From the NCBI RefSeq assembly GCF_000183405.1, contig NC_014758.1, positions 1,901,001 through 1,965,000 of the forward strand: a stretch of DNA of 64,000 bases, written 5' to 3'. The notes beneath the pieces were generated by a model. It was not told the origin of the DNA. It saw nothing but the letters and a program-made list of their open reading frames with translations, and did not search any database. The position numbers were made by a program, and so were the translations under genes. The stretch is from Calditerrivibrio nitroreducens DSM 19672. GTDB taxonomy: Bacteria; Chrysiogenota; Deferribacteres; Deferribacterales; Calditerrivibrionaceae. This document shows, in pieces, positions 15,902-24,979 of this stretch (its first letter is position 1; each line of letters begins with the position of its first letter).

Positions 15902-18543
15902 TATGCAGCCAACCTGTAATTAATCTCTTCAATAATCTTATCAAGTTCGTTTCCAAATATTTTTCGTGCCTTCGCAAGGCCACCATGTCTTTCAAGCACT
16001 GGCACCATATCAAAATTATCTTTCTCTATGGCAAGATTTACCACAAGATGTTGTCGAATGTAATTGAGCCATTCCAGCTGTTCTGGTGTAAAAGTATGCT
16101 CTTTTGTTAATGCATCTATTGACCGATTAACACGCTCTTCAGCGGTTAATAAAGGATTGGTCCTATTATCTGCATTTTTAATCATCGAGATAATATCTAC
16201 CATTGATTTATGACTTGACAACTCATATGCCTTACGAAGTTTTTCTTCATCAAACGAATTCTTCTTGAGAATTTCTCGGATTTCTTTTAAAGCCTTTGTA
16301 TTCCATTTTCGAGGATTTGAAAAAAGAATGGATAACGCCTCTATTTTTGATTTATTATTCTGAATAAATTCTGAAAAGGCAGTAAGATAATCTGCTGGTT
16401 TTAGTTCTTTTTCATTGTACTTAAAAATATAATCTGACACTACAGAATCTATTGTCTCATAAGCAACATAAAAAGTTATTTTTGCTTTCTCGTAATTTAC
16501 AAGAAGATCTTGGAAATCCTTATTTCTAAGAATGTTCATCGTGGCAGTAAAATCATTTTTTAAAGCTTCTCTTAAATTATCAGCAAATTTCGCCATATCT
16601 CCATCAGGAATAAATCTTGAAAAATCTTCACGAGCTTTGGCGCTCATGGTATCTGCAATACGGCGCAGACGCTTAATCAGTCGCTTTGTATTATATTCAG
16701 GCTCAATATTATTCCAGATATTTTCAATAATTTGTTCTATGGTAACTGTTTCACTTCCGGTTTCTTGAATTTCAAAAGAAAAATCCGTTGAATCTTTAAA
16801 ATATTCTATTAGAGAGCCATCAAAACAATCAAATATGGTGAAATATTCCTTATTTATGTCGGGGCATTTTCTTGTGCCTCTGCCAAGCATCTGTGTCCAG
16901 AGTATACGCGATTTAACAGGTCGTAAGAATACAATAAATTCCAGCGCAGGAATATCAACGCCTGTTGAAAGCATATCAACAGTTACAACAATTGCAGGGT
17001 TAGGACGATTTCTAAAACGTCTTATTTTTTCCAATGGTCGATCAACAGAAGGACTACCAGTTATTTTCTGAACAAAATCATCACCTCTACCAAATACTTC
17101 CCTGGCAAGTCTAACAAGCTGATCAGAATGTGATATATTAGGTATATCATTAACTGCGAAAATAAGGGTTTTCGGAAATCTGCCCGTTCTTTGTTCATGT
17201 TCAAGAGCATATTTTTTTATTTCTTCAAGAATTTTTCTATTGCTATCTGGAGACGTAATCTTTTTTTCTATATCCTCTGAATTAAATTCTCTTTCATCCT
17301 CGAGCGTATCTATTATCTCTGCTCCGGTTTCAGGATCTTTTAGTCCCACCTTTTCACCTTCTTTGAGAAAAACGCCATTTATACGAACATCAGATTTAAT
17401 TTTAATAGCCTGATAATCGACAAGATATCCATCTAATACAGCCTGCTCGACAGTATATCGATAAATTGGTGTCCCAAAATAAGCAACGGTATGCGAAGCA
17501 GGCGTTGCTGTAAGTCCTATTTTTACAGCGTCAAAATAATTCAAAACATTTCGCCACACATTGGTATCTTTTGATGTATAGCCCCGATGGCATTCATCAG
17601 CGATTATAATGTCAAAAGCGTGAATTGGTATTGTGATTTTATCAGCTTCATCATCAATATCAGGGTCACTTTCATTTTGACAAAACGAATTTTCACGCCC
17701 AAAAAGGTTAATAGCCATACGGTGTATAGTAGAAACATAAACAAAAGTGTGACCGGCATCAGGCATAGTAAGGTATTCATTTGGCATAACACCTATATCA
17801 AATTTTTCTCCTTCTTCAAAATCTTCTTTTTTAAAACGTTGAGAAAATACCTCATATTCCTGATTGAATTTATTGCCACTAGGTGTATTAAATGCAGAAA
17901 ATGCCTGAGCTGCCTGTGCTGCCAAAGCCCTTCTATCTACAAGAAAAAGGATACGCTTGGCATAACCGGATTTTATCAACCGGTAGATCATACATACGGT
18001 AGTAAATGTCTTACCTGTGCCAGTTGCCATAGCGATCATCATTTTTCTTTTATTATCAATAAGAGCCTTTTCTACAGCTTTTATTGCCTCATTTTGATAA
18101 GGACGTAATCTTTCAAAATTGATAGGATTTTCAACCAACCATCGTTTAGATTTTTGTAAATCACGATTAAACATCTCTTCCAGTGCATCTGGTGTATGGA
18201 AATTTAATAATTCGCGTGAGTAATAATATTCATCTCTTACATCGGCGAACCAAATTTGTGTGCCATTAGAAGCGTACAAAAAAGGAACTTTAAAAGAATT
18301 CCATTCGCCAATAGTATTTTTGCAACCTCTGGAATAACGTTTTGCCTGTTCCAATACGTTTTGAGGATTTACAGAAACTTTTTTTGCTTCAATAATACCC
18401 AATAATTTACCATTGACAAAAAGTGCATAATCAGCAGGTCCATTATCTGTTGGGAACTCTTCTACAGCATGATGAGTTAATAAACTGATACCAAGATTAT
18501 TTTTATAAGGAATAACCTCCCATCCCGGATTTAATGATTTCAA
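15901..18543 (-). CDS. hsdR: Type I restriction enzyme subunit HsdR
   Basis: 880 aa from the TTG at 18543. PD-(D/E)XK nuclease domain: D38 in PADYALF and E52-x-K54 in IIEAKK; SF2 motor: ATGTGKT (173-179), DECH (316-319), TATP and the late motif QMLGRGTR. Together with HsdM/HsdS it translocates DNA and cuts unmethylated sites. The start is doubtful: conserved sequence LTESEWKTRKTRIDAQ continues upstream in frame to about 18591, before an in-frame stop at 18616-18618, with no ATG/GTG/TTG available there. Either an ATT near 18592-18597 is used, or the gene has suffered a frameshift at the G5A4 run (18600-18608) that once joined it to the 121-aa fragment upstream. Confidence 0.88.
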   Translation of the reverse strand: MKSLNPGWEVIPYKNNLGISLLTHHAVEEFPTDNGPADYALFVNGKLLGIIEAKKVSVNPQNVLEQAKRYSRGCKNTIGEWNSFKVPFLYASNGTQIWFADVRDEYYYSRELLNFHTPDALEEMFNRDLQKSKRWLVENPINFERLRPYQNEAIKAVEKALIDNKRKMMIAMATGTGKTFTTVCMIYRLIKSGYAKRILFLVDRRALAAQAAQAFSAFNTPSGNKFNQEYEVFSQRFKKEDFEEGEKFDIGVMPNEYLTMPDAGHTFVYVSTIHRMAINLFGRENSFCQNESDPDIDDEADKITIPIHAFDIIIADECHRGYTSKDTNVWRNVLNYFDAVKIGLTATPASHTVAYFGTPIYRYTVEQAVLDGYLVDYQAIKIKSDVRINGVFLKEGEKVGLKDPETGAEIIDTLEDEREFNSEDIEKKITSPDSNRKILEEIKKYALEHEQRTGRFPKTLIFAVNDIPNISHSDQLVRLAREVFGRGDDFVQKITGSPSVDRPLEKIRRFRNRPNPAIVVTVDMLSTGVDIPALEFIVFLRPVKSRILWTQMLGRGTRKCPDINKEYFTIFDCFDGSLIEYFKDSTDFSFEIQETGSETVTIEQIIENIWNNIEPEYNTKRLIKRLRRIADTMSAKAREDFSRFIPDGDMAKFADNLREALKNDFTATMNILRNKDFQDLLVNYEKAKITFYVAYETIDSVVSDYIFKYNEKELKPADYLTAFSEFIQNNKSKIEALSILFSNPRKWNTKALKEIREILKKNSFDEEKLRKAYELSSHKSMVDIISMIKNADNRTNPLLTAEERVNRSIDALTKEHTFTPEQLEWLNYIRQHLVVNLAIEKDNFDMVPVLERHGGLAKARKIFGNELDKIIEEINYRLAA

Positions 18544-18583
18544 TTGAGCATCAATCCTTGTTTTTCTCGTTTTCCATTCGCTT

Positions 18584-18949
18584 TCAGTTAGAATAATAGC
18601 CCCCTTTTGAAAGTATTATAAAATTACACCCCTGTGCAAGAGTATTTCGCCTTGCCTTTTCTTTTCCAATAAGTGGATCTTTATTTTCTGCTTTGGCTTC
18701 CAGCACAACAATAGGAAATCCTTTATCATCAAGAAGCAGAAAATCAATAAAGCCATTGGTGGTGTGTTCAAAACCTTCCCCAAACTCATCAAGCTTTTTT
18801 TCTGTAATCTTTACATTATTTTCCAAAAGTATATTCGCTTTACCTTCTTCAGTATCAAAAAAACGCCAGCCAGCTTCTTCCAGAAGTTTATTGATTTTTA
18901 TCCTTGCTTTTGCTTCTTTACTTGACATCTTTTTACTCTTTTGAGGCAA
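18584..18949 (-). pseudogene. Truncated N-terminus of a second HsdR-type protein
   Basis: 121 aa. It carries its own HsdR N-terminal PD-(D/E)XK core: LEEAGWRFFDTEEG, then GFIDFLLLDDKGFPIVVLEAKAENKDPL (D...E-x-K) and QGCNFIILSKGG, where homologous subunits would continue towards the SF2 helicase. It stops at 18584 after running into the beginning of the adjacent hsdR in another frame. The start is unclear (TTG at 18949 or ATG at 18928). Best read as the remnant of a different type I restriction subunit, or as the N-terminal part of a gene now split by a one-base indel from the downstream hsdR. Confidence 0.65.
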
Positions 18950-18965
18950 TCCCCCTAATTTTTAT

Positions 18966-19107
18966 GTTCAATGTTCAAAGTTCTACGTTCAAAGTTCAAT
19001 GTTCAATGTTCGATGTTCTATGTTCTACGTTCAACGTTCTAACGCTACAACGCTACAACGTTCCAACGTTCTAACGTTCTAACGTTCTAACGTTTCAACG
19101 TTTAAAC
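18966..19107 (+). repeat. Composite 7-bp/8-bp tandem array, copy 2
   Basis: Ten 7-bp units (GTTCAAT, GTTCAAA, GTTCTAC, GTTCAAA, GTTCAAT, GTTCAAT, GTTCGAT, GTTCTAT, GTTCTAC, GTTCAAC; 18966-19035) change abruptly into nine 8-bp units (consensus GTTCTAAC; 19036-19107) with no intervening sequence. The longest of three copies. The final octamers overlap the 3' end of the AAA-ATPase gene, whose stop (19102-19104) lies inside the last unit. There are no spacers, so this is not a CRISPR array. Confidence 0.9.
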
Positions 19108-20634
19108 CTTTTCCCACTCAAAATTTACAATATTCTTCTCACTTGAGCTAAATTCTATACCCACAAGGTAAATATCTTTACCCCTGTCCAGATACTTCTG
19201 GGCGTAGTTCTTCTGCTTTATCTGAGATAAGGCCTCACCTTTTGCCCCGTCCACCTTAAATTCCATAATATATATTTTATCTGACACAAATACCGTTAAA
19301 TCAATTCTTCCCTTATTTGTCACATCCTCTCCTATCAAATCCACACCAAGAGATGCAAGATAAGAATATACAACACTGGCGTAAAAACCTTCGTATAACT
19401 TTAGCTCGTTGTTTGTATAATTATTGTATGGTATTGAAGCAAATAAAGCAATTAGCGTATCCCTTAACTCTTCTGGCTTACCGTAATAAAGCGATTTTAT
19501 CAGTGGATCTTTTATCCTTGTGTCGGTTTTGAAAAGATAATTGATTATATAGTCGTTTAAAGATATTTGAACCTCAATATTAGGTATTTTAAGCTTATAC
19601 TCTATCGATTGAAGCAGTTCATTTTGGATCATCTTTTCAATAGTTAAATACCCTGATTGATACAAAAGTACTTCTATATCTATCTCTTCTACGTCAAAGG
19701 TAGAAAGAAGTTTATCATCTACAATAAAATTTGTAAGCTTTGGCAAAAAATATCTCCTCTCTTTTAGAAGCTTTATCAAAAACGATGGTGTACCCGTTTC
19801 AAACCAGTAGTTTCTAAATAAAAATCCGTTACTGATAAATTGTAGAATATCAAAAGGATTATAAACATTATCTTTTAAGAAATTATACCCATTGTACCAT
19901 CTCTTAACCTTTTCCATATCAACATCGACAAAATAGTCTTTAAAGCTCGTCTCAATATCCCTCTGGGTATAGCCACAGATATTGCCAAACTTCGGATTTA
20001 GCGATATATCGGTAAGCATATTTAAGCCACTGAATATCGATGCCTTTGAAAATTTACTCACACCTGTGAGAAAAGCAAACCTAATGTGGGCATCCACACC
20101 TTTTAGTACAGCATAAAGCCCCCTTATGTATTCCCTATGCTCTTTTGCCTGCTCAATATTATCTAATACATCAAGAATAGGTTTGTCATTCTCGTCTATT
20201 AATACGACTACTCTTTGATTATATTTTTCTGCTGTTTGAGTAATTAACCTTCTAAAACAGATGACCAAATCCAAATCATCATCACAATCTATGCCAAGTC
20301 TTCTTTGATTTTCCAACAAAGTTTCCCGAAGTGTAGACTCTAAGTCTTTTATTGTTCTATTTTTACCATCCCAGCTGATTTTTATTACCGGGTACTTTTC
20401 ATCCCAATTCCATTTGTCGTAGATATATAATCCTTCAAAAAGCTTCTTATTCCCTTCAAACAACTCTTTTAATGTATCAACGAATAATGACTTACCAAAT
20501 CTACGGGGGCGGGAAAGGAAAACGTACTTATAGTTAGACACAAGCTGATAGGCTTCTTCAGTCTTATCAATATAAATATAGTTATCTACAATTATTTCCC
20601 TAAAATTCTGTATCCCTATTGGCAGCTTCTTCAT
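19102..20634 (-). CDS. AAA-ATPase-like/PD-(D/E)XK nuclease superfamily protein (DUF1703 type)
   Basis: 510 aa. The N-terminal AAA-ATPase-like domain (about 1-210) has MKKLPIGIQNFREII, DNYIYIDKTEEAYQLV and Walker A-like SRPRRFGKSLFVDTL; the Walker B region reads VVLIDENDKPI where the family usually has DEYDKPI. The C-terminal PD-(D/E)XK domain (about 400-510) shows GRIDLTVF...IYIMEFKVD. These proteins are multicopy, fast-evolving genes in many anaerobes, with proposed roles in defence or as selfish elements, not proven. Bracketed by repeat arrays 2 and 3. The ATG has a usable ribosome site (GGAG, from the region 20640-20646). Confidence 0.85.
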   Translation of the reverse strand: MKKLPIGIQNFREIIVDNYIYIDKTEEAYQLVSNYKYVFLSRPRRFGKSLFVDTLKELFEGNKKLFEGLYIYDKWNWDEKYPVIKISWDGKNRTIKDLESTLRETLLENQRRLGIDCDDDLDLVICFRRLITQTAEKYNQRVVVLIDENDKPILDVLDNIEQAKEHREYIRGLYAVLKGVDAHIRFAFLTGVSKFSKASIFSGLNMLTDISLNPKFGNICGYTQRDIETSFKDYFVDVDMEKVKRWYNGYNFLKDNVYNPFDILQFISNGFLFRNYWFETGTPSFLIKLLKERRYFLPKLTNFIVDDKLLSTFDVEEIDIEVLLYQSGYLTIEKMIQNELLQSIEYKLKIPNIEVQISLNDYIINYLFKTDTRIKDPLIKSLYYGKPEELRDTLIALFASIPYNNYTNNELKLYEGFYASVVYSYLASLGVDLIGEDVTNKGRIDLTVFVSDKIYIMEFKVDGAKGEALSQIKQKNYAQKYLDRGKDIYLVGIEFSSSEKNIVNFEWEKV

Positions 20635-20707
20635 TATTTGCTCCAGATGATAATACTTTATGTAAATAATTATAGTATAATAGGATAAATTGTCAAATGA
20701 TAAAAAT

Positions 20708-20818
20708 GTTCAAGGTTCAATGTTCAAAGTTCAACGTTCAATGTTCTACGTTCTATGTTCAAAGTTCAACTTTTCAACGTTCCAACGTTCTAACGTTCTA
20801 ACCTTCTAACGTTCCACG
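20708..20818 (+). repeat. Composite 7-bp/8-bp tandem array, copy 3
   Basis: Nine 7-bp units (GTTCAAG, GTTCAAT, GTTCAAA, GTTCAAC, GTTCAAT, GTTCTAC, GTTCTAT, GTTCAAA, GTTCAAC; 20708-20770) followed by six 8-bp units (TTTTCAAC, GTTCCAAC, GTTCTAAC, GTTCTAAC, CTTCTAAC, GTTCCACG; 20771-20818). Same polarity and same heptamer-to-octamer switch as copy 2, in the 306-bp gap before the amino-acid symporter. Confidence 0.9.
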
Positions 20819-20878
20819 TTTGCCCCTACGGATTGTTTAGATTTGCCAAAAAAAGGATAACGACAATTAAAATAATCA

Positions 20879-20907
20879 TTGACAAAATTCTTTTTTTACC
20901 CTATGGC
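20879..20907 (+). promoter_or_regulatory. Possible promoter of the amino-acid symporter gene
   Basis: TTGACA (20879-20884) is followed after 17 bp by TATGGC (20902-20907), a good -35 with a weak -10, about 35 bp upstream of the symporter ATG. Position supports it; the -10 is poor. Confidence 0.35.
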
Positions 20908-20940
20908 TTTCAGTCTCACTAAACGAACGGAGTTGTTGCT

Positions 20941-22371
20941 ATGGATATTATGAAGTTTATAGATTTAGTTAATAATATTGTTTGGAGCGATGCACTGGTT
21001 TATCTTTGTCTTATTACTGGACTATATTTTTCAATTAGAATGAGATTTTTTCAGGTAAGATTAATAAAAGATATGATCAAACATCTAATATCAGGTAAAG
21101 AGTCTAAAACTGGTATCTCCTCTTTTCAAGCTTTTTCAATGGCTGTTGCCGGCAGAGTTGGTACGGGAAATATTGCAGGAGTTGCAACTGCTATCGCAAT
21201 GGGTGGCCCCGGTGCAATCTTCTGGATGTGGGTGATTGCTTTTTTTGGTGCCGGTTCAGCTTTTGTAGAAGCTGTGTTGGCACAAATTTACAAAGAAGAA
21301 AGAGATGGTCAATACAGAGGAGGCCCAGCCTATTATATAGAAAAAGGGTTAAACATTAAATGGTACGCAGTGTTATTTGCCTTATCTACCGTTATTGCTT
21401 GTGGTCTTTTACTTCCTGGTGTTCAGGCATACAACATAGGCGATAGTATAAACCACGCTTTTGGGATAGATCAAACTACCACTGGATTTTTGATAGTAAT
21501 ACTTCTTGGCATTATTATTTTCGGGGGAGTAAAAAGAATAGCAAAAACAGCAGAAATAATAGTTCCATTTATGGCCATTGGGTATATAATCATAGCTTTA
21601 ATTATTTTAATAGCAAACATAAATCAGATACCATCGGTAATAGCCACAATAATAGAAAGTGCCTTCGGGCTTCACGCCACTTTTGGTGGAATTGTAGGTT
21701 CTGCCATTTCATGGGGAGTAAAAAGAGGGGTATACTCCAATGAAGCAGGTCAAGGTACAGCCCCAATGGCAGCGGCAACTGCAGAAGTTTCTCATCCTGC
21801 CAAACAGGGATTGGTTCAGGCTTTTTCCGTTTACGTTGATACACTGCTCGTTTGCTCAGCCACAGCATTTATGATATTAATTACAGGAAAATACAACGTT
21901 CATCATCCAGATGGTAATCTATTATTCAATAACTTACCTGGCATCCAATATGGCCCAATATATACACAAAAAGCTGTGGAAACTTTGTTTCCATCCTTTG
22001 GTGCGCCATTTGTTGCAATAGCGTTATTCTTTTTTGCCTTTACTACCATTATGGCATACTATTACTATTCAGAAACTAGTCTTGCATACCTAATAAACAA
22101 TAAATCAGTTCGAAAATATGCCATCAATTTTCTGAGAGCTGCACTATTGTGTTCTGCTTTTTATGGTACAATAAAAACTGCTTCATTTGGATGGGCTTTG
22201 GGTGACATAGGCGTTGGAATTATGGCATGGATAAACATCATAGCTATTCTTTTACTTCAAAAACCTGCTATTAAAGTACTAAAAGATTATGAAGATCAAA
22301 AAGCAATGGGGATAGACCCTGTGTTTGATCCAGAAAAATTAGGAATAAAAAACAGCTCAGCGTGGAAATAA
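20941..22371 (+). CDS. Alanine/glycine:cation symporter, AGCS family
   Basis: 476 aa polytopic inner-membrane protein, about 10-11 hydrophobic spans. Characteristic segments are GTGNIAGVATAIAMGGPGAIFWMW (split here: GTGNIAGVA near residue 75 and GGPGAIFWMW near 90), YRGGPAYYIEKGL, and SNEAGQGTAPMAAATAEVSHPAKQG (about 265-290), all hallmarks of Na+/H+-coupled alanine, glycine carriers (AlsT/DagA type). Complete length. It follows repeat array 3 and stands alone, convergent with the LOG gene. Substrate probably alanine or glycine, inferred from the family. Confidence 0.93.
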   Translation: MDIMKFIDLVNNIVWSDALVYLCLITGLYFSIRMRFFQVRLIKDMIKHLISGKESKTGISSFQAFSMAVAGRVGTGNIAGVATAIAMGGPGAIFWMWVIAFFGAGSAFVEAVLAQIYKEERDGQYRGGPAYYIEKGLNIKWYAVLFALSTVIACGLLLPGVQAYNIGDSINHAFGIDQTTTGFLIVILLGIIIFGGVKRIAKTAEIIVPFMAIGYIIIALIILIANINQIPSVIATIIESAFGLHATFGGIVGSAISWGVKRGVYSNEAGQGTAPMAAATAEVSHPAKQGLVQAFSVYVDTLLVCSATAFMILITGKYNVHHPDGNLLFNNLPGIQYGPIYTQKAVETLFPSFGAPFVAIALFFFAFTTIMAYYYYSETSLAYLINNKSVRKYAINFLRAALLCSAFYGTIKTASFGWALGDIGVGIMAWINIIAILLLQKPAIKVLKDYEDQKAMGIDPVFDPEKLGIKNSSAWK

Positions 22372-22403
22372 TGAGATGATCAACCTACAAACAATACCAT
22401 TCG

Positions 22404-23084
22404 TCATATTTTCATAAAGCCCTTAATGTATTCGGCTATCTCCTCAGGTTCCTCCATTACTTTTATTAATTCAAGGTCTGTATCTTTAATAAAATTGTTG
22501 GTAAGCATCTGATCTTTTATCCAATCTAAGAGCCCACCCCAGAACTTTGCATCCACAAGAATTAGTGGGAAAGGGAGGATCTTTTTGGTTTGTATAAGGG
22601 TGAGAGCTTCGAAAAACTCATCCATAGTACCAAATCCACCGGGAAAGATCACAAAAGCTTTGGCATATTTAACCAGCATAACCTTTCTTACAAAAAAGTA
22701 ATTAAAAGTAATAACCTTTTTGGCATAAGGATTTGGCTTCTGTTCAAATGGCAACTCTATATTTAACCCCACAGACATACCACCAGCTTCACTCGCTCCC
22801 CTATTGGCTGCTTCCATTATACCCGGCCCACCACCAGTTAGCACAGTAATTCCCTCTCTTGCCAGAATCTGCCCAAGTTTACGTGCTTTTTTGTAATCAG
22901 GGTGGTCTTCCTTTATCCTTGCTGATCCAAATATACTAACAGCAGGTTCAATTTTCGATAGATTTTCAAACCCTTCCACAAATTCTGAAAGTATCTTAAA
23001 AACCCGCCATGTATCTCCTACCTTTATATCATCAATAAGATACTGTTCTTTAATATAACCATTTCTAAAATTTTCCATGTACAC
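22404..23084 (-). CDS. LOG family (TIGR00730) Rossmann-fold protein
   Basis: 226 aa lysine-decarboxylase-like/LOG protein, formerly misnamed lysine decarboxylase; characterised members hydrolyse nucleoside 5'-monophosphates at the N-glycosidic bond. Both diagnostic motifs are present: GGGPGIMEAANRGA (about 84-97) and PGGFGTMDEFFE (about 148-159). The N-terminal 40 residues are an extension seen in bacterial type II LOG proteins. Three bases separate it from the carbonic anhydrase stop upstream, so the two are co-transcribed on the minus strand. Confidence 0.88.
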   Translation of the reverse strand: MYMENFRNGYIKEQYLIDDIKVGDTWRVFKILSEFVEGFENLSKIEPAVSIFGSARIKEDHPDYKKARKLGQILAREGITVLTGGGPGIMEAANRGASEAGGMSVGLNIELPFEQKPNPYAKKVITFNYFFVRKVMLVKYAKAFVIFPGGFGTMDEFFEALTLIQTKKILPFPLILVDAKFWGGLLDWIKDQMLTNNFIKDTDLELIKVMEEPEEIAEYIKGFMKI

Positions 23085-23087
23085 CTC

Positions 23088-23717
23088 TCACTGGATCTTT
23101 TCAAATACTAATTTAAGGGGGTTATAACTGTATACCTCTCCCGTTTCAATTATGTAATACCAGCCGAGAATATGCAACTTCCCCTTTTTATACTTTTCTG
23201 AAATATACGGATATGTAAGAAGATTTTGCATCTGATATACAACATTTGCCTGTTCAAATAACCATTCTTCCTGGGCATCATCGGTGCTATTAATATCATT
23301 CATAAGCTTTTTCACCAAATTCTCCACCGGTTTTAGCTCTGTAACCCATTTTTGGACGTGAGGTAATCCCTCAAGGTTTTCTGGATTTCTGGCGGCCTTA
23401 CAGCCACCACAGTTTGAATGACCACACACAACGATCGTTTCAACCCCAAGCACCTGTACAGCATATTCAATAGCAGAAGTAGTGGCCAAAACCTCATTGG
23501 AATCTCTATACTTGGGTACGACATTTGCTATATTTCTTATGATAAAAAGCTCTCCCGGTTTACTATTCGTAATTAACGTAGGTACCACCCTCGAATCTGA
23601 ACACCCTATAAAAAGAGTATGAGGCGTTTGAAGGTCTTTTAGCTTTTCAAAAATCTCTTTGTGTTTTAAAAATTCTTCTTCCTGAAAATTTAAAACACCC
23701 AATATAAGCTTCTCCAT
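23088..23717 (-). CDS. Beta-class carbonic anhydrase
   Basis: 209 aa zinc enzyme interconverting CO2 and bicarbonate. The ligand set is intact: Cys and Asp in CSDSRVVP (about 39-46) and His/Cys in CGHSNCGGC (about 98-106). No signal peptide, so cytosolic. The C-terminal GWYYIIETGEVYSYNP is typical of the plant-type/SulP-associated beta clade. Upstream gene of a two-gene operon with LOG. The ATG has a strong GAGG ribosome site on the minus strand. Confidence 0.93.
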   Translation of the reverse strand: MEKLILGVLNFQEEEFLKHKEIFEKLKDLQTPHTLFIGCSDSRVVPTLITNSKPGELFIIRNIANVVPKYRDSNEVLATTSAIEYAVQVLGVETIVVCGHSNCGGCKAARNPENLEGLPHVQKWVTELKPVENLVKKLMNDINSTDDAQEEWLFEQANVVYQMQNLLTYPYISEKYKKGKLHILGWYYIIETGEVYSYNPLKLVFEKIQ

Positions 23718-23855
23718 TTAACCTCCTCATGGTTTTCATAACATTATAATATATATGATTATAAGTCAAACTATTTTGTAATTTTTATCCATTGGATGTT
23801 GACATTTAAAAAAATTAAATTATATTTAACAAAATGAAGTTCTAAGGGGTATGTT

Positions 23856-24896
23856 ATGATAAAAACAACCAATTTAAACGTAAAGGAATTGATCCCTATA
23901 GTGGCACCCTATTATCTAAGGCAGATATTCCCCCTAAGTGAAGATGATGCCATTTTTGTAACCAATAGCCGTGAACAGGCTAAAAATATACTCTTTGGTG
24001 ATGACAACAGGTTAATGGTGGTGGTTGGCCCCTGCTCAATACACGACCCAATAGCTGCTATGGATTATGCCACAAGACTTGCTAACCTTGCGGAGAAAGT
24101 AAAAGATAAGATCTTTATAGTAATGAGGGTCTATTTTGAAAAACCCAGAACAAATATCGGATGGAAGGGGTTGATAAACGACCCGGATATGGATGGGAGT
24201 CATTTGATATCAAAAGGTTTGGGGATAGCAAGAAAGCTATTGTACGACATCACAAAATTAAGATTGCCGGTTGCTTGTGAGATGCTGGATACCATTACAC
24301 CACAGTACCTTTCTGATATGATCACGTGGGGGGCAATAGGTGCAAGGACAACGGAATCTCAGCCCCACAGGGAGATGGCAAGTGGACTATCATTTCCCGT
24401 AGGATTTAAAAATGGTACAGATGGTAATCTGAAAGTGGCAGTGGATGCCATGCTTACAGCCCTAAGGCCCCATAGCTTCCTCGGTATCAACGGAGAAGGG
24501 AAAACTTCAATTGTTAAAACAACTGGCAACAGATTTGTACATATTGTATTAAGAGGTGGAGCAGAAAGACCAAATTATTATCCTGAAGACATTAATGAAG
24601 CAGTTTCTCTTCTTGAAAAAAATCAACTCCCCACTTCTCTAATGGTAGATGTAAGTCATGGAAATTCGATGAAGGATCATAGAAACCAGCCAAAGGTTTT
24701 CTCTGAGGTGTTAAAACAGATAAAAGATGGCAATAAGCATATAAAAGCGCTGATGGTGGAAAGTTTCATAAATGAAGGGAATCAACAGATCCCTGAAGAC
24801 AAAAAACTTCTAAAATATGGTGTATCAGTAACAGACAAATGTATAGATTGGAAAACAACGGAGGAGATGCTGCTTAAAGCATATTCGATTTTATAA
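23856..24896 (+). CDS. aroG: 3-deoxy-7-phosphoheptulonate (DAHP) synthase, class I
   Basis: 346 aa first enzyme of the shikimate pathway (PEP + erythrose 4-phosphate to DAHP). The AroF/G/H-type hallmarks are visible: VVGPCSIHDP (about 50-59), VYFEKPRTNIGWKGLINDPDMD, GARTTESQPHREMASGLSFPVGFKNGTDG (about 164-192), the catalytic metal histidine/glutamate region, and VDVSHGNSMKDHRNQP near 263. Length equals the E. coli isozymes, so it has the N-terminal feedback-regulation helix; which amino acid inhibits it cannot be told. The ribosome site AAGGGG precedes the ATG. Symbol covers the AroFGH family rather than a proven isozyme. Confidence 0.92.
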   Translation: MIKTTNLNVKELIPIVAPYYLRQIFPLSEDDAIFVTNSREQAKNILFGDDNRLMVVVGPCSIHDPIAAMDYATRLANLAEKVKDKIFIVMRVYFEKPRTNIGWKGLINDPDMDGSHLISKGLGIARKLLYDITKLRLPVACEMLDTITPQYLSDMITWGAIGARTTESQPHREMASGLSFPVGFKNGTDGNLKVAVDAMLTALRPHSFLGINGEGKTSIVKTTGNRFVHIVLRGGAERPNYYPEDINEAVSLLEKNQLPTSLMVDVSHGNSMKDHRNQPKVFSEVLKQIKDGNKHIKALMVESFINEGNQQIPEDKKLLKYGVSVTDKCIDWKTTEEMLLKAYSIL

Positions 24897-24979
24897 ATTT
24901 GTGAACATTTCATCTTAAAATCCTTGATTTAATATCGCAATTATATTAAAATATTATTTAAATTTTTTGCGAGGTAAAA

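Noticed and set aside
17587-18108. 173-aa plus-strand ORF opposite hsdR
   Set aside because: Antisense to well-conserved HsdR helicase sequence; no ribosome site and no recognisable domain.
18966-19107. CRISPR-like direct repeats
   Set aside because: Units are only 7-8 bp, directly adjacent, and no spacers or cas genes exist; classified as tandem composite arrays.
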